NCBI RefSeq assembly: GCF_049348705.1
Contig: NZ_CP186486.1
Location: 1-59,783 of the forward strand
DNA from: Paracoxiella cheracis
GTDB taxonomy: Bacteria > Pseudomonadota > Gammaproteobacteria > Coxiellales > Coxiellaceae
Direction: 5' to 3'
Length of the DNA stretch: 59,783 nucleotides
Shown: positions 27,365 through 36,350 of the stretch, in pieces
How the letters are laid out: each line of letters begins with the position of its first letter
Position numbering within the stretch: the first letter of the stretch is position 1
Notes under the pieces: generated by a model
Told to the model about the DNA's origin: nothing
The model's input: the letters and a program-made list of their open reading frames with translations, nothing else
Database searches by the model: none
Translations under genes and position numbers: made by a program

Positions 27365-28168
27365 ATGAAGCAAAATTATTGTAAAGTTATACTGCTACTA
27401 ATCATTCTGTTTAGCATACCGATTACTGGTTGTGAAAATATTGCAAAGCCAGAAAAACAAAACATCAGAAATGAACTTTGCTATCAATCTTATTGCCCAA
27501 TTGGCGCACCTAAGAACAATTTTCTTGTTGATCATAAAATCTATATACTAAGCTCTAATCGTAAGACTAAATTTGCTGATTGGGTTGCTTATAAAGTGGA
27601 TAAAGCTAATTTAAATGGTCCAAGTAGGAAACGGATTTGGAAGAAAGACCCTAATATTCCAGCAGCGTATACATTGTCCCCACAAGACTATGAGGGCGCA
27701 CATGCAGCATGTAATGTGGATAGAGGGCATCAGGCACCCTTAGCTAGTTTTTCTAATAATCCTAATTGGGAGAACACAAATTATCTTTCCAACATTACCC
27801 CACAGAAATCGATGTTAAACCAAGGTCCTTGGGTACGTTTAGAGTCTGCTGTAAGACGTTTAGCTGAAAAAAATAAAGGCCTTTATGTTGTGACAGGGCC
27901 AATATACGACACTAAGGAGAAAATTTGTTCGCTTCCAGCAGAACCATTAATAGAAATACCGAGCGCTTACTTCAAAGTCATTTTTCAATTAGATAATAAT
28001 ATTACTCATTATGCTGCGTTTATTATGCCTCAAAAAACAACACGTAAAACAAATATGTGCAAGTACGTAGTAAACTTGCAAACTATACGCGATAAAACCG
28101 GGCTACATTTTTTAAAGAACGAATCAACAAATAAAGATGAAAGTTTGGTAAAAAAACTAGGATGCTAA
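27365..28168 (+). CDS. DNA/RNA non-specific endonuclease, lipoprotein (NucA/EndA family)
   Basis: This 267-residue secreted nuclease has the family's metal and catalytic block NVDRGHQAPLASF near residue 120. It is followed by NTNYLSNITPQKSMLNQGPW, with the conserved Asn residues. The N-terminus is a signal peptide ending in a lipobox (IPITGC), so it should be lipid-anchored and face the periplasm or exterior. I chose the ATG at 27365 because a perfect AGGAGG lies 6 bases upstream. Six or more Cys suggest disulfides and extracytoplasmic location. Possible roles are nutrient scavenging or degrading host DNA. Confidence 0.9.
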   Translation: MKQNYCKVILLLIILFSIPITGCENIAKPEKQNIRNELCYQSYCPIGAPKNNFLVDHKIYILSSNRKTKFADWVAYKVDKANLNGPSRKRIWKKDPNIPAAYTLSPQDYEGAHAACNVDRGHQAPLASFSNNPNWENTNYLSNITPQKSMLNQGPWVRLESAVRRLAEKNKGLYVVTGPIYDTKEKICSLPAEPLIEIPSAYFKVIFQLDNNITHYAAFIMPQKTTRKTNMCKYVVNLQTIRDKTGLHFLKNESTNKDESLVKKLGC

Positions 28169-28170
28169 CG

Positions 28171-28280
28171 TGTAAACCTTCAGACTTGATCTGGCACTCC
28201 CGGTCTTGGTTTTTTAAGATTGGTCAATTAAGTTTTACTCTAACTGACCAGGAGTGTCAGATCAAGTCTGAAGGCTTACA
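28171..28280. mobile_element. 110-bp non-autonomous derivative with IS481-type ends
   Basis: TGTAAACCTTCAGACTTGAT at 28171 and its near-perfect inverse ending at 28280 flank about 50 bp. The termini and part of the interior match the right end of the IS481 element at 8785-10067. It has no gene and could be moved in trans by that transposase. Confidence 0.75.
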
Positions 28281-28282
28281 CG

Positions 28283-28382
28283 CCTATTAGGCGCGATCTG
28301 CTTGAAAATCGTTGGGTTCTTAATTATAATATGGTCAGCAAAAATGAAATAGATTGTTCACATTTTAGTTAGGCAACAAAGC
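28283..28382 (-). mobile_element. Divergent IS5-like terminal fragment
   Basis: The segment aligns with the 5' end of the IS5 copies, including TTTTAGTTAGGCAACAAAGC, but with many substitutions. It represents an older or sister subfamily. Similar pieces with GAACAATCTATTTC occur at 50360 and 52827. Confidence 0.6.
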
Positions 28383-28458
28383 GGTTGTGTCGCAAATCTC
28401 GAAGCCGGTGTGTATAATTGATGGCTTATAGTGAATTATCTACGTAGAAGGATGTGAT

Positions 28459-29441
28459 ATGATCAATTTCAAATGGCGCCATTTTGAGAAGAAGTGTGTC
28501 GCGATGCTCGTGATAGATTATTGGCATCCCTGTCAATAATCGACTCGCAATACGCGACAACCTAAATAGCCGCAGACGTCCCCGTCGACAGCGCTCCGCG
28601 ACCTCGCGGCCGACTGCGCACTGTCTCCAGATGACTCGACGCCGCCTACAGATTTTTGCCACTCGCTACGCTGCCTACGGAACTCCGTTCCTTCGGCACT
28701 CCGCTCTGTCAAAAATCGGCGGCTGCCGCGGAATACTCGCCATCGGCTTCGCCTCTCCATGGCTCGCATCGGGGGATTATTTTGATGGCGGTGCGCTGGT
28801 ATTTAGCTTACGCGCTGAGCTACCGAAATATTGAAGAACTCATGCTAGAAAGAGGAGTCAATGTAGATCACTCCACAATAAATCGTTGGGTTATTAAATA
28901 CGCGCCCTTATTGGAAGCAGAATTCCGGAAAAAACATAAATCTCCTGTCGGTGGTAGTTGGAGAATGCACGAAACCTACATCAAAGTAAAAGGCGATTGG
29001 CATTATTTATATCGCGCTGTTGATAAAGAGGGTAATACGATCGACTTTTTACTATCGAAACAACGCGATAAACAAGCGGCGAAACGCTTTTTCAAGAAAG
29101 CGATCGGGACTCATGGGCTACCAAAGAAAGTTACCATTGATAAAAGTGGATCAAATAAATCAGCCTTAAAATCGATTAATTTAATATTGACATTATTATC
29201 GATGATTTGTGGAGTTTTCATAACTATTTTTGTTCGTGACATAAAATATTTAAATAATATTGTGGAGCAAGATCATCGCAGCATTAAAAGAATTATAAAA
29301 CCGATGATGGGATTTAAATCGTTTGATACAGCTGAGGCAACTTTAGCTGGGATTGAATTACATCACATGCTCCAAAAAGGTCAGTATAAAAATGCTGCTA
29401 ATATGGCTGTGTTTGAACAATTCTATGCACTCGCAGCCTAA
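28459..29441 (+). pseudogene. IS6-family transposase split by a 281-bp element; first Asp changed to His
   Basis: The start MINFKWRHFEK is separated from GIILMAVRWYLAYALSY by the divergent palindromic element at 28491-28771. The rest matches other copies but reads WRMHETYIKVKG, the same Asp-to-His change as copy A. It is doubly inactive. Confidence 0.9.
28491..28771 (-). mobile_element. 281-bp divergent relative of the 249-bp element (copy 4)
   Basis: The ends match the 249-bp family (CGATGCGAGCC at one end, CGACACACTTC at the other). So do the GATTATTG/CAATAATC hairpin and the CCGCGG, GCGGAGCGC and CCATGG blocks. The centre is longer and different. Compared with intact IS6, the insertion added no target duplication. 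Confidence 0.85.
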
Positions 29442-29504
29442 TTGCGACCAGGAAAAATGCGCATAAGCAATATTGTATTTACGTGAATTAATTGCGACAG
29501 AGCC

Positions 29505-30495
29505 CAAAAAATGGCACAATGCGCTCCCAATGAGTCAACCAACTTTTGGCAATCGAGGGAAATTCAGCATCCCATTTCTCAGAGAAACTCGTCAGCGCCA
29601 ATTCTGCTTCTTCAACCGTACTGGCCGAATAAATAGCTTTTAAGTCAGCGGCCACTTCTTTTTTCTTTTTCCAACCCACATAGCGCAATGAATTCCGCAC
29701 CATGTGTACAATGCAAAGCTGTACTTGAGTGTTAGGATACACAGCGCCAATCGCATCAGGAAAGCCCGTTAGCCCGTCAACGCAACAAATCAGGATATCT
29801 TCTAGGCCTCGATTTTTTAACTCCGTTAATACATTCAACCAGAATTTAGCGCCCTCATTTTGGCTAATCCAAATACCTAGCAATTCTTTTTGCCCATCGA
29901 TATTAATTCCTAAAGCCAAATACAATGCCTTATTGATAACCTTTTTATCTTGCTGCACTTTAATCACTAAAGCGTCCAAATACACAATCGGATACACCTT
30001 GTCCAACGGACGACTTTGCCAAGCCTTCACTTCTTCAATCACTTCGTTGGTTACTGTAGAAATGAGACTCGAACAAATAGTTGTGCCATACAAATCTTTC
30101 AACTGATCTTGAATATCACGGGTAGTCATACCCCGTGCATAAAGACTCATAATTTTGTCATCCAAATCATCAAAGCGGGTTTGATGTTTTGGAATCAATT
30201 GCGGTACAAACTCATTGTTACGATCACGAGGAACCTCAATGGTCATCTCGCCATCTGTTGTTTTGATCGTTTTTTGGCTGTGCCCATTGCGGGAATTACC
30301 ACTATTGTGGCCAGACACTTCGTGTTTTGCATAACCCAGCGCGTCCGTCAGCTCCCCTTCCAGAATACGCTCCGTCAGTGCCTTTTTTAACTCCTTTAAC
30401 AAACCAGTATCACCGAAAATATCAGATGCGGTCTTGGTATGTTTGAGAAAATATTCCACAACCTGTGGATCTAATTTATTGGTTTTCATTGCCAT
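29505..30495 (-). pseudogene. IS256-family transposase lacking its C-terminus
   Basis: The frame matches the intact copy from MAMKTNKLD to HWERIVPFF, then runs into the IS6 terminus. The YTTNAIESLN block with the catalytic Glu is missing, so it cannot be active. Confidence 0.9.
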
Positions 30496-30567
30496 AGTCA
30501 AAGACTCCGTATAATTTTAACGACCTTTCCCTGACTATCGCATTTACACAATCTTATTTACAGACCC
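29505..30567 (-). mobile_element. IS256-family copy 3, truncated by IS6 copy D
   Basis: The 5' end is intact, with TTTACAGACCC at 30567, but the 3' quarter is missing where IS6 ends at 29504. Its intact end forms the stop codon of the 1059-residue repeat protein. Confidence 0.9.
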
Positions 30568-33500
30568 GGTGAACGCTCTCTTACGGAACACTTGCGCACA
30601 GGCTCTGGTGACTCAGCACCAGCCTCTCTATGGTTCGCATTGCAACCGAATAATACTGAATTATTTAAAAACGAAGATCGTGAAGAGTTATGATTGTTTG
30701 AATGACTTACCCATTGAGACATTATCTTACAAATACTGGTATTTATATCGTTTTTGTTTATGTTTAGATCTATAAGCTTAGTAATACACTGCTTTGACGC
30801 TAATTTACCTCCAGCATGTCGCAACCACGAGAAAACACCAGTCCCAGAACTATATAAATAATTAGATATAATATCCAACGCTTGGCGTAACAACTCGTTC
30901 TTTTGTATTTTAGAAAGGTGATCCTGAGTCACCGTGTCAGTAGCATATAACAAAAGTCTAATATATTTGCCGACATCCGGCCATTGATATATTTTTTCTA
31001 TCGCCGCTGAATCACGCATAATCATTTGCCAGCCTGTCAAGCCCTGACGTTCTTTCTGACACAGGGCGGCCACCATATTATATCTTTGCTCTTCCGTGCA
31101 CACATATTCAAGCACTGTCTTTAAGTCATCAAGCGCATACCGCGCCAACACCATCCAGCCTGTCCAATTTTGTCGTCCCTTCTGACACAACGCAGCCACC
31201 ATACGCTCTTTTTGTTCCTTCGTACTCACAAATTCAAGCGCTGTCTTTAAGTCATCAGGCGCATAGCGCGCCAGGGCTATCCAGCCCGTCAAGCCATCTC
31301 CATTTTGCTCATACAACGCATCTGCCACGCACTTTTTTTGTGTCTGTGTCCGCACAAACCCGAATGTTTGATTCAAAGTCTTCGACGCATATTGTGCCAA
31401 CACTATCCAGCCTGTCCAACCTTGTCGTCCTTTCTCACACAACGCAGTCACGATGTCTACTTTTTGTTGCTCTGTCCGCACAAACCGAAGCAATGTATTT
31501 AAAGACTGAGGCGCATACCGCGCTAGAACCATCCAGCCCGTTGAGCCCTGATGCCCGTCTTTACACAACGCAATGATACGCTGTTTTTCTTCCTCCGTAC
31601 CAACAAACTCAAGCGCTGTCTTTAAGCAATTAGTCGCATACCGGGCCAGGATTATCCAGCCCGCCCAGCCGTTCTGGGTTTTCTGACTCAACCCCGCCAC
31701 TACGCTGGCTTTTTGTTCCTTCGTACTCACAAACTCAAGCATTGTCTTCAAAACCGCAGGCGCACACCGCGCCAGCACCATCCAGCCTGTCCGGCCCTGA
31801 TCCCCTTGGATACACAAGGCATCCACCACGCTGGCTTTTTGTTCATCCGTACTCACAAACTCAAGCGCTGTCTTTAAGCAATTAGTCGCATACCGGGCCA
31901 GGATTATCCAACCTGTCACGCTCTGTTGATCTTGAGCACACAGCGCAGTCACTACGTCGTTTCTTTGTTTATTTGTGCACACAAACTTAAGCGCTGTATC
32001 CAAACACGCCGGTGCACGCTCCGCCAGCACCATCCAGCCTGTCCAGCCCTGATCCCCTTGGATACACAAGCCATCCACCACGCTGGCTTTTTGTTCATCC
32101 GTACTCACAAACTCAAGCATTGTCTTCAAAACCGCAGGCGCACACTGCGCCAGGACTATCCAACCTGTCAAGCCCTGCTGCCCTTGAGCACACAAGGCAA
32201 ACAGCAGGCAATTTTTTTGCTCCTCTGTCTGCAAAAGCCTAAACGCTTCCTTGAACCCCCCAGGGTAATACTGCGCCAGAGCCATCCAGCCGGACTGGTT
32301 AGTCTTATCTTTGACGAACAACGCCTGTACGAATATATCTAGCAGTGACTCTTGTTTTGTCGTTAATAAATCAGCACTCCCCAATAACAAATTCTGTGCA
32401 ACCCAGAACCAACTTACTAAATATCGGCTGTCCCAAATCTCATCATCATTAATAATTTTTTTCAGCTTGGGTTCTATACTATTAATATTAATTAAAGCAC
32501 TAGGCTCATTTTTTAAAACCTCGCAGTAATTTAAGAATAGTTGCCCTGATAAGCCAAAATTTTCAACATATATTAAAAAATCACCTTGATCAGAGAGACT
32601 CCTATTGATAAGGGCTATGCTGTGTTTTTTGGTGATTTCACGCTGTTCAACCTCAACAAGAGCATAATACTGCGCGTCATCAATTAATGATATTGGGAAT
32701 AAGTTACCGTCATCTTTCGAACAATCGCGCAGGCTATTAAATGCCCTACAACTTTCTGCATTAACAAATTTTTCTTCAATAAGCTGTTCTAAAATAAGTT
32801 TTTTTATATTTTTTCTATTGATATCTATAACACAAAGTTCATTTTCTATGATAAAAATAGTCTCCACAATGGTATCGAGGGGAGCGCCTTCGTTGCAAAG
32901 CTCATTAGCCCAATAAAAAAATGGCTTTTTTATTCCCTTTGATAAGACAGGCATGATAGATTTCAATCGTTCTACTATTGCCGCATAAGTATCATAAAAG
33001 TATCCGTCTTTTTTTTCGCCGCTATAGCCTAATTTTTTAAATATATCCTCTAACTCATCAAAAATAAGGTTAGGTAAATTAAAAGCTCTGTACTCAGCTT
33101 TAAAAATTTTGGCCAAGTGATCACTAGCTGAACGAACATTCAAATAACCGCGATATGGATCCTCTTCGTTAGCCATCGGCACGCCCAAGCCAAGATCTCT
33201 CGCAAGTTTAGAAAGCGCGTTATAAGTGTGCACCTCTCCAAAATTATTGGACAGAGAAGCATATGCTGCACGGACCATTTTAGTTCTAACTGATGTTAGT
33301 AGTTGCTTTAAATTTTCTGCTTCACCAAGAATTAATAATTGGAAATTTAACCTGTTATGCAACCCTTCTGAGCACTGCTGTACTCCTTCATTAATGCTAA
33401 TTAGCAGCCTCTCTTTAACTTCCAAAGAAAGTGGGCTGCTTGAATCAGTAGCATACCAAAAGGCCATTTGAAGCTGTTGAATTAAAGCAGCTGTGTGAAC

Positions 33501-33737
33501 GTACTTTTTCTCATCAAAATGGCGTTCAAGATGTCTTTTAGCCTGATCCTTAGTTCCTATTTTTTCTTGTCCACTAACGTCCAATCCTACCAAGCGCTGG
33601 CAAAGCTGGTCTTCCCAATCTTTAGACAACTTTTTTTGGATTTCATCCAAACCCAGTTCTTTTTTTAGGGGACAGGCTTCAAATGCTTGCTCATTTAATT
33701 TCGGATCAAGATTATCTTTTATCCATTCTAGGGACAT
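30558..33737 (-). CDS. 1059-residue protein with novel tandem repeats of about 38 residues; putative effector
   Basis: I do not recognise the family. Residues 1 to about 480 are a non-repeat region. Its first 200 residues pattern-match the N-terminal domain of the ankyrin proteins: a Cys/Gly helix start, a run of helices, then HTYNALSKLARDLGLGVP. Residues about 490-910 hold about eleven repeats with a core like GWMVLARYAP, then LKTALEFVSTEEQK and a VVxALCxKG linker. The repeats look all-helical, like a solenoid. The start follows AGAGGT. The stop and last residues come from the IS256 end at 30567, so the native C-terminus is gone. The fold and layout suggest a protein-binding scaffold. Confidence 0.8.
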   Translation of the reverse strand: MSLEWIKDNLDPKLNEQAFEACPLKKELGLDEIQKKLSKDWEDQLCQRLVGLDVSGQEKIGTKDQAKRHLERHFDEKKYVHTAALIQQLQMAFWYATDSSSPLSLEVKERLLISINEGVQQCSEGLHNRLNFQLLILGEAENLKQLLTSVRTKMVRAAYASLSNNFGEVHTYNALSKLARDLGLGVPMANEEDPYRGYLNVRSASDHLAKIFKAEYRAFNLPNLIFDELEDIFKKLGYSGEKKDGYFYDTYAAIVERLKSIMPVLSKGIKKPFFYWANELCNEGAPLDTIVETIFIIENELCVIDINRKNIKKLILEQLIEEKFVNAESCRAFNSLRDCSKDDGNLFPISLIDDAQYYALVEVEQREITKKHSIALINRSLSDQGDFLIYVENFGLSGQLFLNYCEVLKNEPSALININSIEPKLKKIINDDEIWDSRYLVSWFWVAQNLLLGSADLLTTKQESLLDIFVQALFVKDKTNQSGWMALAQYYPGGFKEAFRLLQTEEQKNCLLFALCAQGQQGLTGWIVLAQCAPAVLKTMLEFVSTDEQKASVVDGLCIQGDQGWTGWMVLAERAPACLDTALKFVCTNKQRNDVVTALCAQDQQSVTGWIILARYATNCLKTALEFVSTDEQKASVVDALCIQGDQGRTGWMVLARCAPAVLKTMLEFVSTKEQKASVVAGLSQKTQNGWAGWIILARYATNCLKTALEFVGTEEEKQRIIALCKDGHQGSTGWMVLARYAPQSLNTLLRFVRTEQQKVDIVTALCEKGRQGWTGWIVLAQYASKTLNQTFGFVRTQTQKKCVADALYEQNGDGLTGWIALARYAPDDLKTALEFVSTKEQKERMVAALCQKGRQNWTGWMVLARYALDDLKTVLEYVCTEEQRYNMVAALCQKERQGLTGWQMIMRDSAAIEKIYQWPDVGKYIRLLLYATDTVTQDHLSKIQKNELLRQALDIISNYLYSSGTGVFSWLRHAGGKLASKQCITKLIDLNINKNDINTSICKIMSQWVSHSNNHNSSRSSFLNNSVLFGCNANHREAGAESPEPVRKCSVRERSPGL

Positions 33738-33984
33738 ACGGTATACCTCTGATTGGCTGATACAAAACTCAAATCACTTTCAATACTTGCAACAGAGCTC
33801 GGATGGTCGATTTTTAATTCATCTGGGAATAGCCTGCGAAAATCATATTTTGAGCAATTTTGGGGCCATAACTGATTGTTTTTATTATTTAGATATTTAG
33901 AGGCCAAAAGCTCAATTTTTAGTTTCGCAGGAGGTCTAATCTTCTTTAGTAACATCCCTTGAAACGCCTTGTTCATTCAGGGGC

Positions 33985-34080
33985 ACGCGAGGCGCACAAT
34001 AGATTATTGGCATCCCTCTGGCTAATCACACGTAATACACGACGCACTAAAAACACGCGGACGCGCTCTCTACAACTCAC
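33985..34080 (-). mobile_element. Decayed remnant of the palindromic element family
   Basis: The stretch AATAGATTATTGGCATCCCT, followed by CACGTAATACACGACG and CGCGGACGCGCTC, aligns with one half of the 249/281-bp elements but with many changes. It appears to be an old copy whose other half is lost. Confidence 0.55.
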
Positions 34081-34198
34081 ATGGACAAGTAAATAGTGAT
34101 ATTTACAAAAAAAAATTAATTCTTTATGAAAAAAGCAACGAACTCTAGGGTATTTTTCTGTACAAAAATTAACTTTTGCTTATTTTCTGAGCAATCTC

Positions 34199-34221
34199 CG
34201 ATAATGTCCCATTATCGTAAC
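34199..34221. promoter_or_regulatory. Palindrome CGATAATG-N3-CATTATCG upstream of the coiled-coil gene
   Basis: The site has perfect 8-bp arms. Read on the minus strand, it is identical over 23 bases to the site at 4092-4122 once the latter's 8-bp duplication is removed. It lies about 105 bp before the gene at 34327. No other gene-like frame fills 34081-34326, which is AT-rich and probably promoter. Confidence 0.6.
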
Positions 34222-34326
34222 CTATTTTTCCGTGCATTTTTGGGATACTCACCCCACCCCAATCGTGGTATTATTTCGTATCAGTGATTTCTTTTCCAAA
34301 ATTAACAAAATGGATGTGCAATAAAT

Positions 34327-34899
34327 ATGATCAAAAAAGGAACTATTGATAAAGACACTAAGCGCCGCTATGAAAAAACCTGGCACCAAAAACTTGTTAA
34401 AGAAGGCTTAGTACGTATCCTCCTCTATGTCAAAAAAGACAGTGTTGAGGATTTTCAGCAGCAAATTTATCAACGCTCCAACGAATATGTGAGTATTCAC
34501 AGTCAACGCACCCGGGAAAAGCTTGCTAAGGTCGATTGGTTTGAGGATTTCGTGCAGAATAAAAATCATGACTACTGGGTCTTGCGCGATGAAAACGAAC
34601 AGCTCCGTCGGGAAAATGCAGCGCTGGCGCCTGCTTTTCTCCAAGCGAAAGACTTAGACTCCGTTGCCCTGCCCTTGAGCATTCAACAGCTCGAGGATAA
34701 TCCCGATCAGCTCAAGCGGCTCTTAACCATTAGCGATCGTGAGCGTAAGCGTGCCACACAACTGCTCAGTGATTATCAAGGTCAAGCCAAACGTGCGCAG
34801 CTCTTACAAACCCTCGCTGAAAAACGCATTGAATTACTAGAGCAGCGGCTCATCGATCATGGACTCTCGCCCGAGGTCGAGGTGCTGGTGAAAGAATAG
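34327..34899 (+). CDS. 190-residue coiled-coil protein of unknown function
   Basis: I do not recognise a family. The N-terminal 60 residues are basic (KKGTIDKDTKRRYEKTWHQ). The rest is strongly helical with heptad-like runs, such as LRDENEQLRRENAAL and LLQTLAEKRIELLEQRL. Basic head plus coiled-coil tail is seen in KfrA-type plasmid proteins and in the TnpT partner of TnpS recombinases. The palindrome upstream is shared with the recombinase gene at 4206, which fits a DNA-binding partner. This is inference. The start codon lacks a strong ribosome site. Confidence 0.7.
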   Translation: MIKKGTIDKDTKRRYEKTWHQKLVKEGLVRILLYVKKDSVEDFQQQIYQRSNEYVSIHSQRTREKLAKVDWFEDFVQNKNHDYWVLRDENEQLRRENAALAPAFLQAKDLDSVALPLSIQQLEDNPDQLKRLLTISDRERKRATQLLSDYQGQAKRAQLLQTLAEKRIELLEQRLIDHGLSPEVEVLVKE

Positions 34900-35051
34900 C
34901 TTTTATGCATTAGAGCTCCTGCGAAACTAAAAATTGGCTTATTGACCTCTAACAAAAAAGTAATTCAGTGAATGAAATAATTGAAAAAAAGACCGGAACC
35001 GCTAAAATTTAGCTCCAAAATTACAGCTAAATAATGTAACAGGAGTTAATC

Positions 35052-36194
35052 ATGTTGGCACCGGTCACGGAGATTTTTTGTGATATGGATGATTTTTGCA
35101 AGGATTATTTGAAAGGTCAATCAAAGTATTTGCTACCGAACCCAGACAGAAAACGAGATCGAGCGATGCAAATGAGCTTGTCTGAAATTGGCACCATCAT
35201 TGTGTTGTTTCAAATGAGTCACTATCGCACATTTAAGGATTTTTATTGTGGATGTGTTTTACAAGACATGAAGAAGTATTTTCCTACGGCGCTGAGTTAC
35301 ACACGTTTTGTCGCCTGCCAATCAGCAGCGCTAATGATGCTCGCCGCCTATTTGCTTTCGAGAAAGGGCAAACACACGGGATTGTATTATATTGACTCAA
35401 CTACACTACGCGTATGCCACAATAAACGAATTTATCGAAACAAGGTTTTCAAAGGCATTGCTAAACGCAGTAAAAGCACAATGGGCTGGGTTTACGGCTT
35501 TAAACTACATATTGTGATTAATCATCAAGGGGAATTAATCCGTTTTTGTTTAACGAAAGGGAACGTGGATGATCGCGCTGTTGTTAGAAAATTAATGGCT
35601 AATTTAAAGGGGTTGGGCGCTGGCGATAAAGGGTATCTTGGAAAAGATCTTGCGGACGATTTGGCAAAACACGATTTAAAATTTGTGACAAAAGTCCGTA
35701 AAAATATGAAGAACAAAATGCTTTCTGCATTCGATGCGCGCCATGGAGAGCGAAGCGAAGGCGCGTATTCCGCGGTAGGCTCGGATTTTTTGCCGAGCGT
35801 AAGCGACTGCAAAAAATCTTTACGAGCCGTCAAGTCATTTGAGAGCCCGTGCGTAGTCGAGCCGTGAGGTCGCGGAGCGCGGGCGACGAGGACGTCCGCG
35901 GCTATTTAAGTTGTCGCGTATTGCGAGTCGATTATTGACAGGGATGGCAATAATCTATCACGAGCATCGCGACACGCTTGTGAAAAGTTTTTCCTAAAAC
36001 AACGTGGCATCGTAGAAACGATTATCGATCAGTTGAAAAACTTGTATCATGTTGAGCATTCGCGTCATCGTAGTCCGATTAATTTTTTAGTCAATACCCT
36101 TGCAGCGCTAATTGCCTATTCTTGGCGACCAAACAAACCAGGAATAAAAACCAACAATATAAAGAATAATTTATACGCAGTTATCCAGAACTGA
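35052..36194 (+). pseudogene. IS982-family transposase split by the 249-bp element
   Basis: The N-terminal part runs from MLAPVTEIFCDMDDF to KNKMLSAF. It has YYIDSTTLRVCHN with the first Asp and GAGDKGYLGKDL with the second. After removal of exactly 249 bp it continues EKFFLKQRGIVETIIDQLKN with the Glu, ending at 36194. The rejoined frame is open and about 297 residues, the normal family length. It is a clear case of an element whose loss would restore the gene. Confidence 0.92.
35732..35980 (+). mobile_element. 249-bp palindromic element, copy 5 (in IS982 transposase)
   Basis: A full-length copy between GCATT and TGAAAAG. Joining the two flanks gives codons for A-F-E-K-F-F with nothing extra or missing. 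Confidence 0.94.
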
Positions 36195-36350
36195 GGTTAT
36201 TGTAATAAAATTGTTCAAAATTTGATTTTCGCACAGTAGTTCTATTGTGCATCTGAATTCTAATTAAAATAGAAATATCTCAAATGATTGACTTTTTCCA
36301 TTTTTTAAAGATAATATATCGAATAATGGAAAGTTCTGTAAGGAAAAATT

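Larger units (their letters stand above)
28383..29504 (+). mobile_element. IS6-family copy D, carrying a 281-bp palindromic insertion
   Basis: The ends GGTTGTGTCGCAAATC and GCGACAGAGCC match the other copies. The length of 1122 equals 841 plus 281. Confidence 0.9.
34923..36233 (+). mobile_element. IS982-family element interrupted by the 249-bp element
   Basis: The ends are approximate: TGCGAAACTAAAAATTGG at the left and AAATTTGATTTTCGCA at the right. It carries one transposase gene. A 3' piece of another copy lies at 51639-51829, and single ends occur near 27332 and 33890. Confidence 0.75.

Noticed and set aside
30569..30775. 68-codon ORF on the plus strand
   Set aside because: Antisense to the 3' end of the 1059-residue gene, with no ribosome site and no domain.
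33728..33976. 82-codon ORF upstream of the 1059-residue protein
   Set aside because: It overlaps the start of the large gene out of frame and shows no recognisable domain; the first part lies near an IS982-type terminus.
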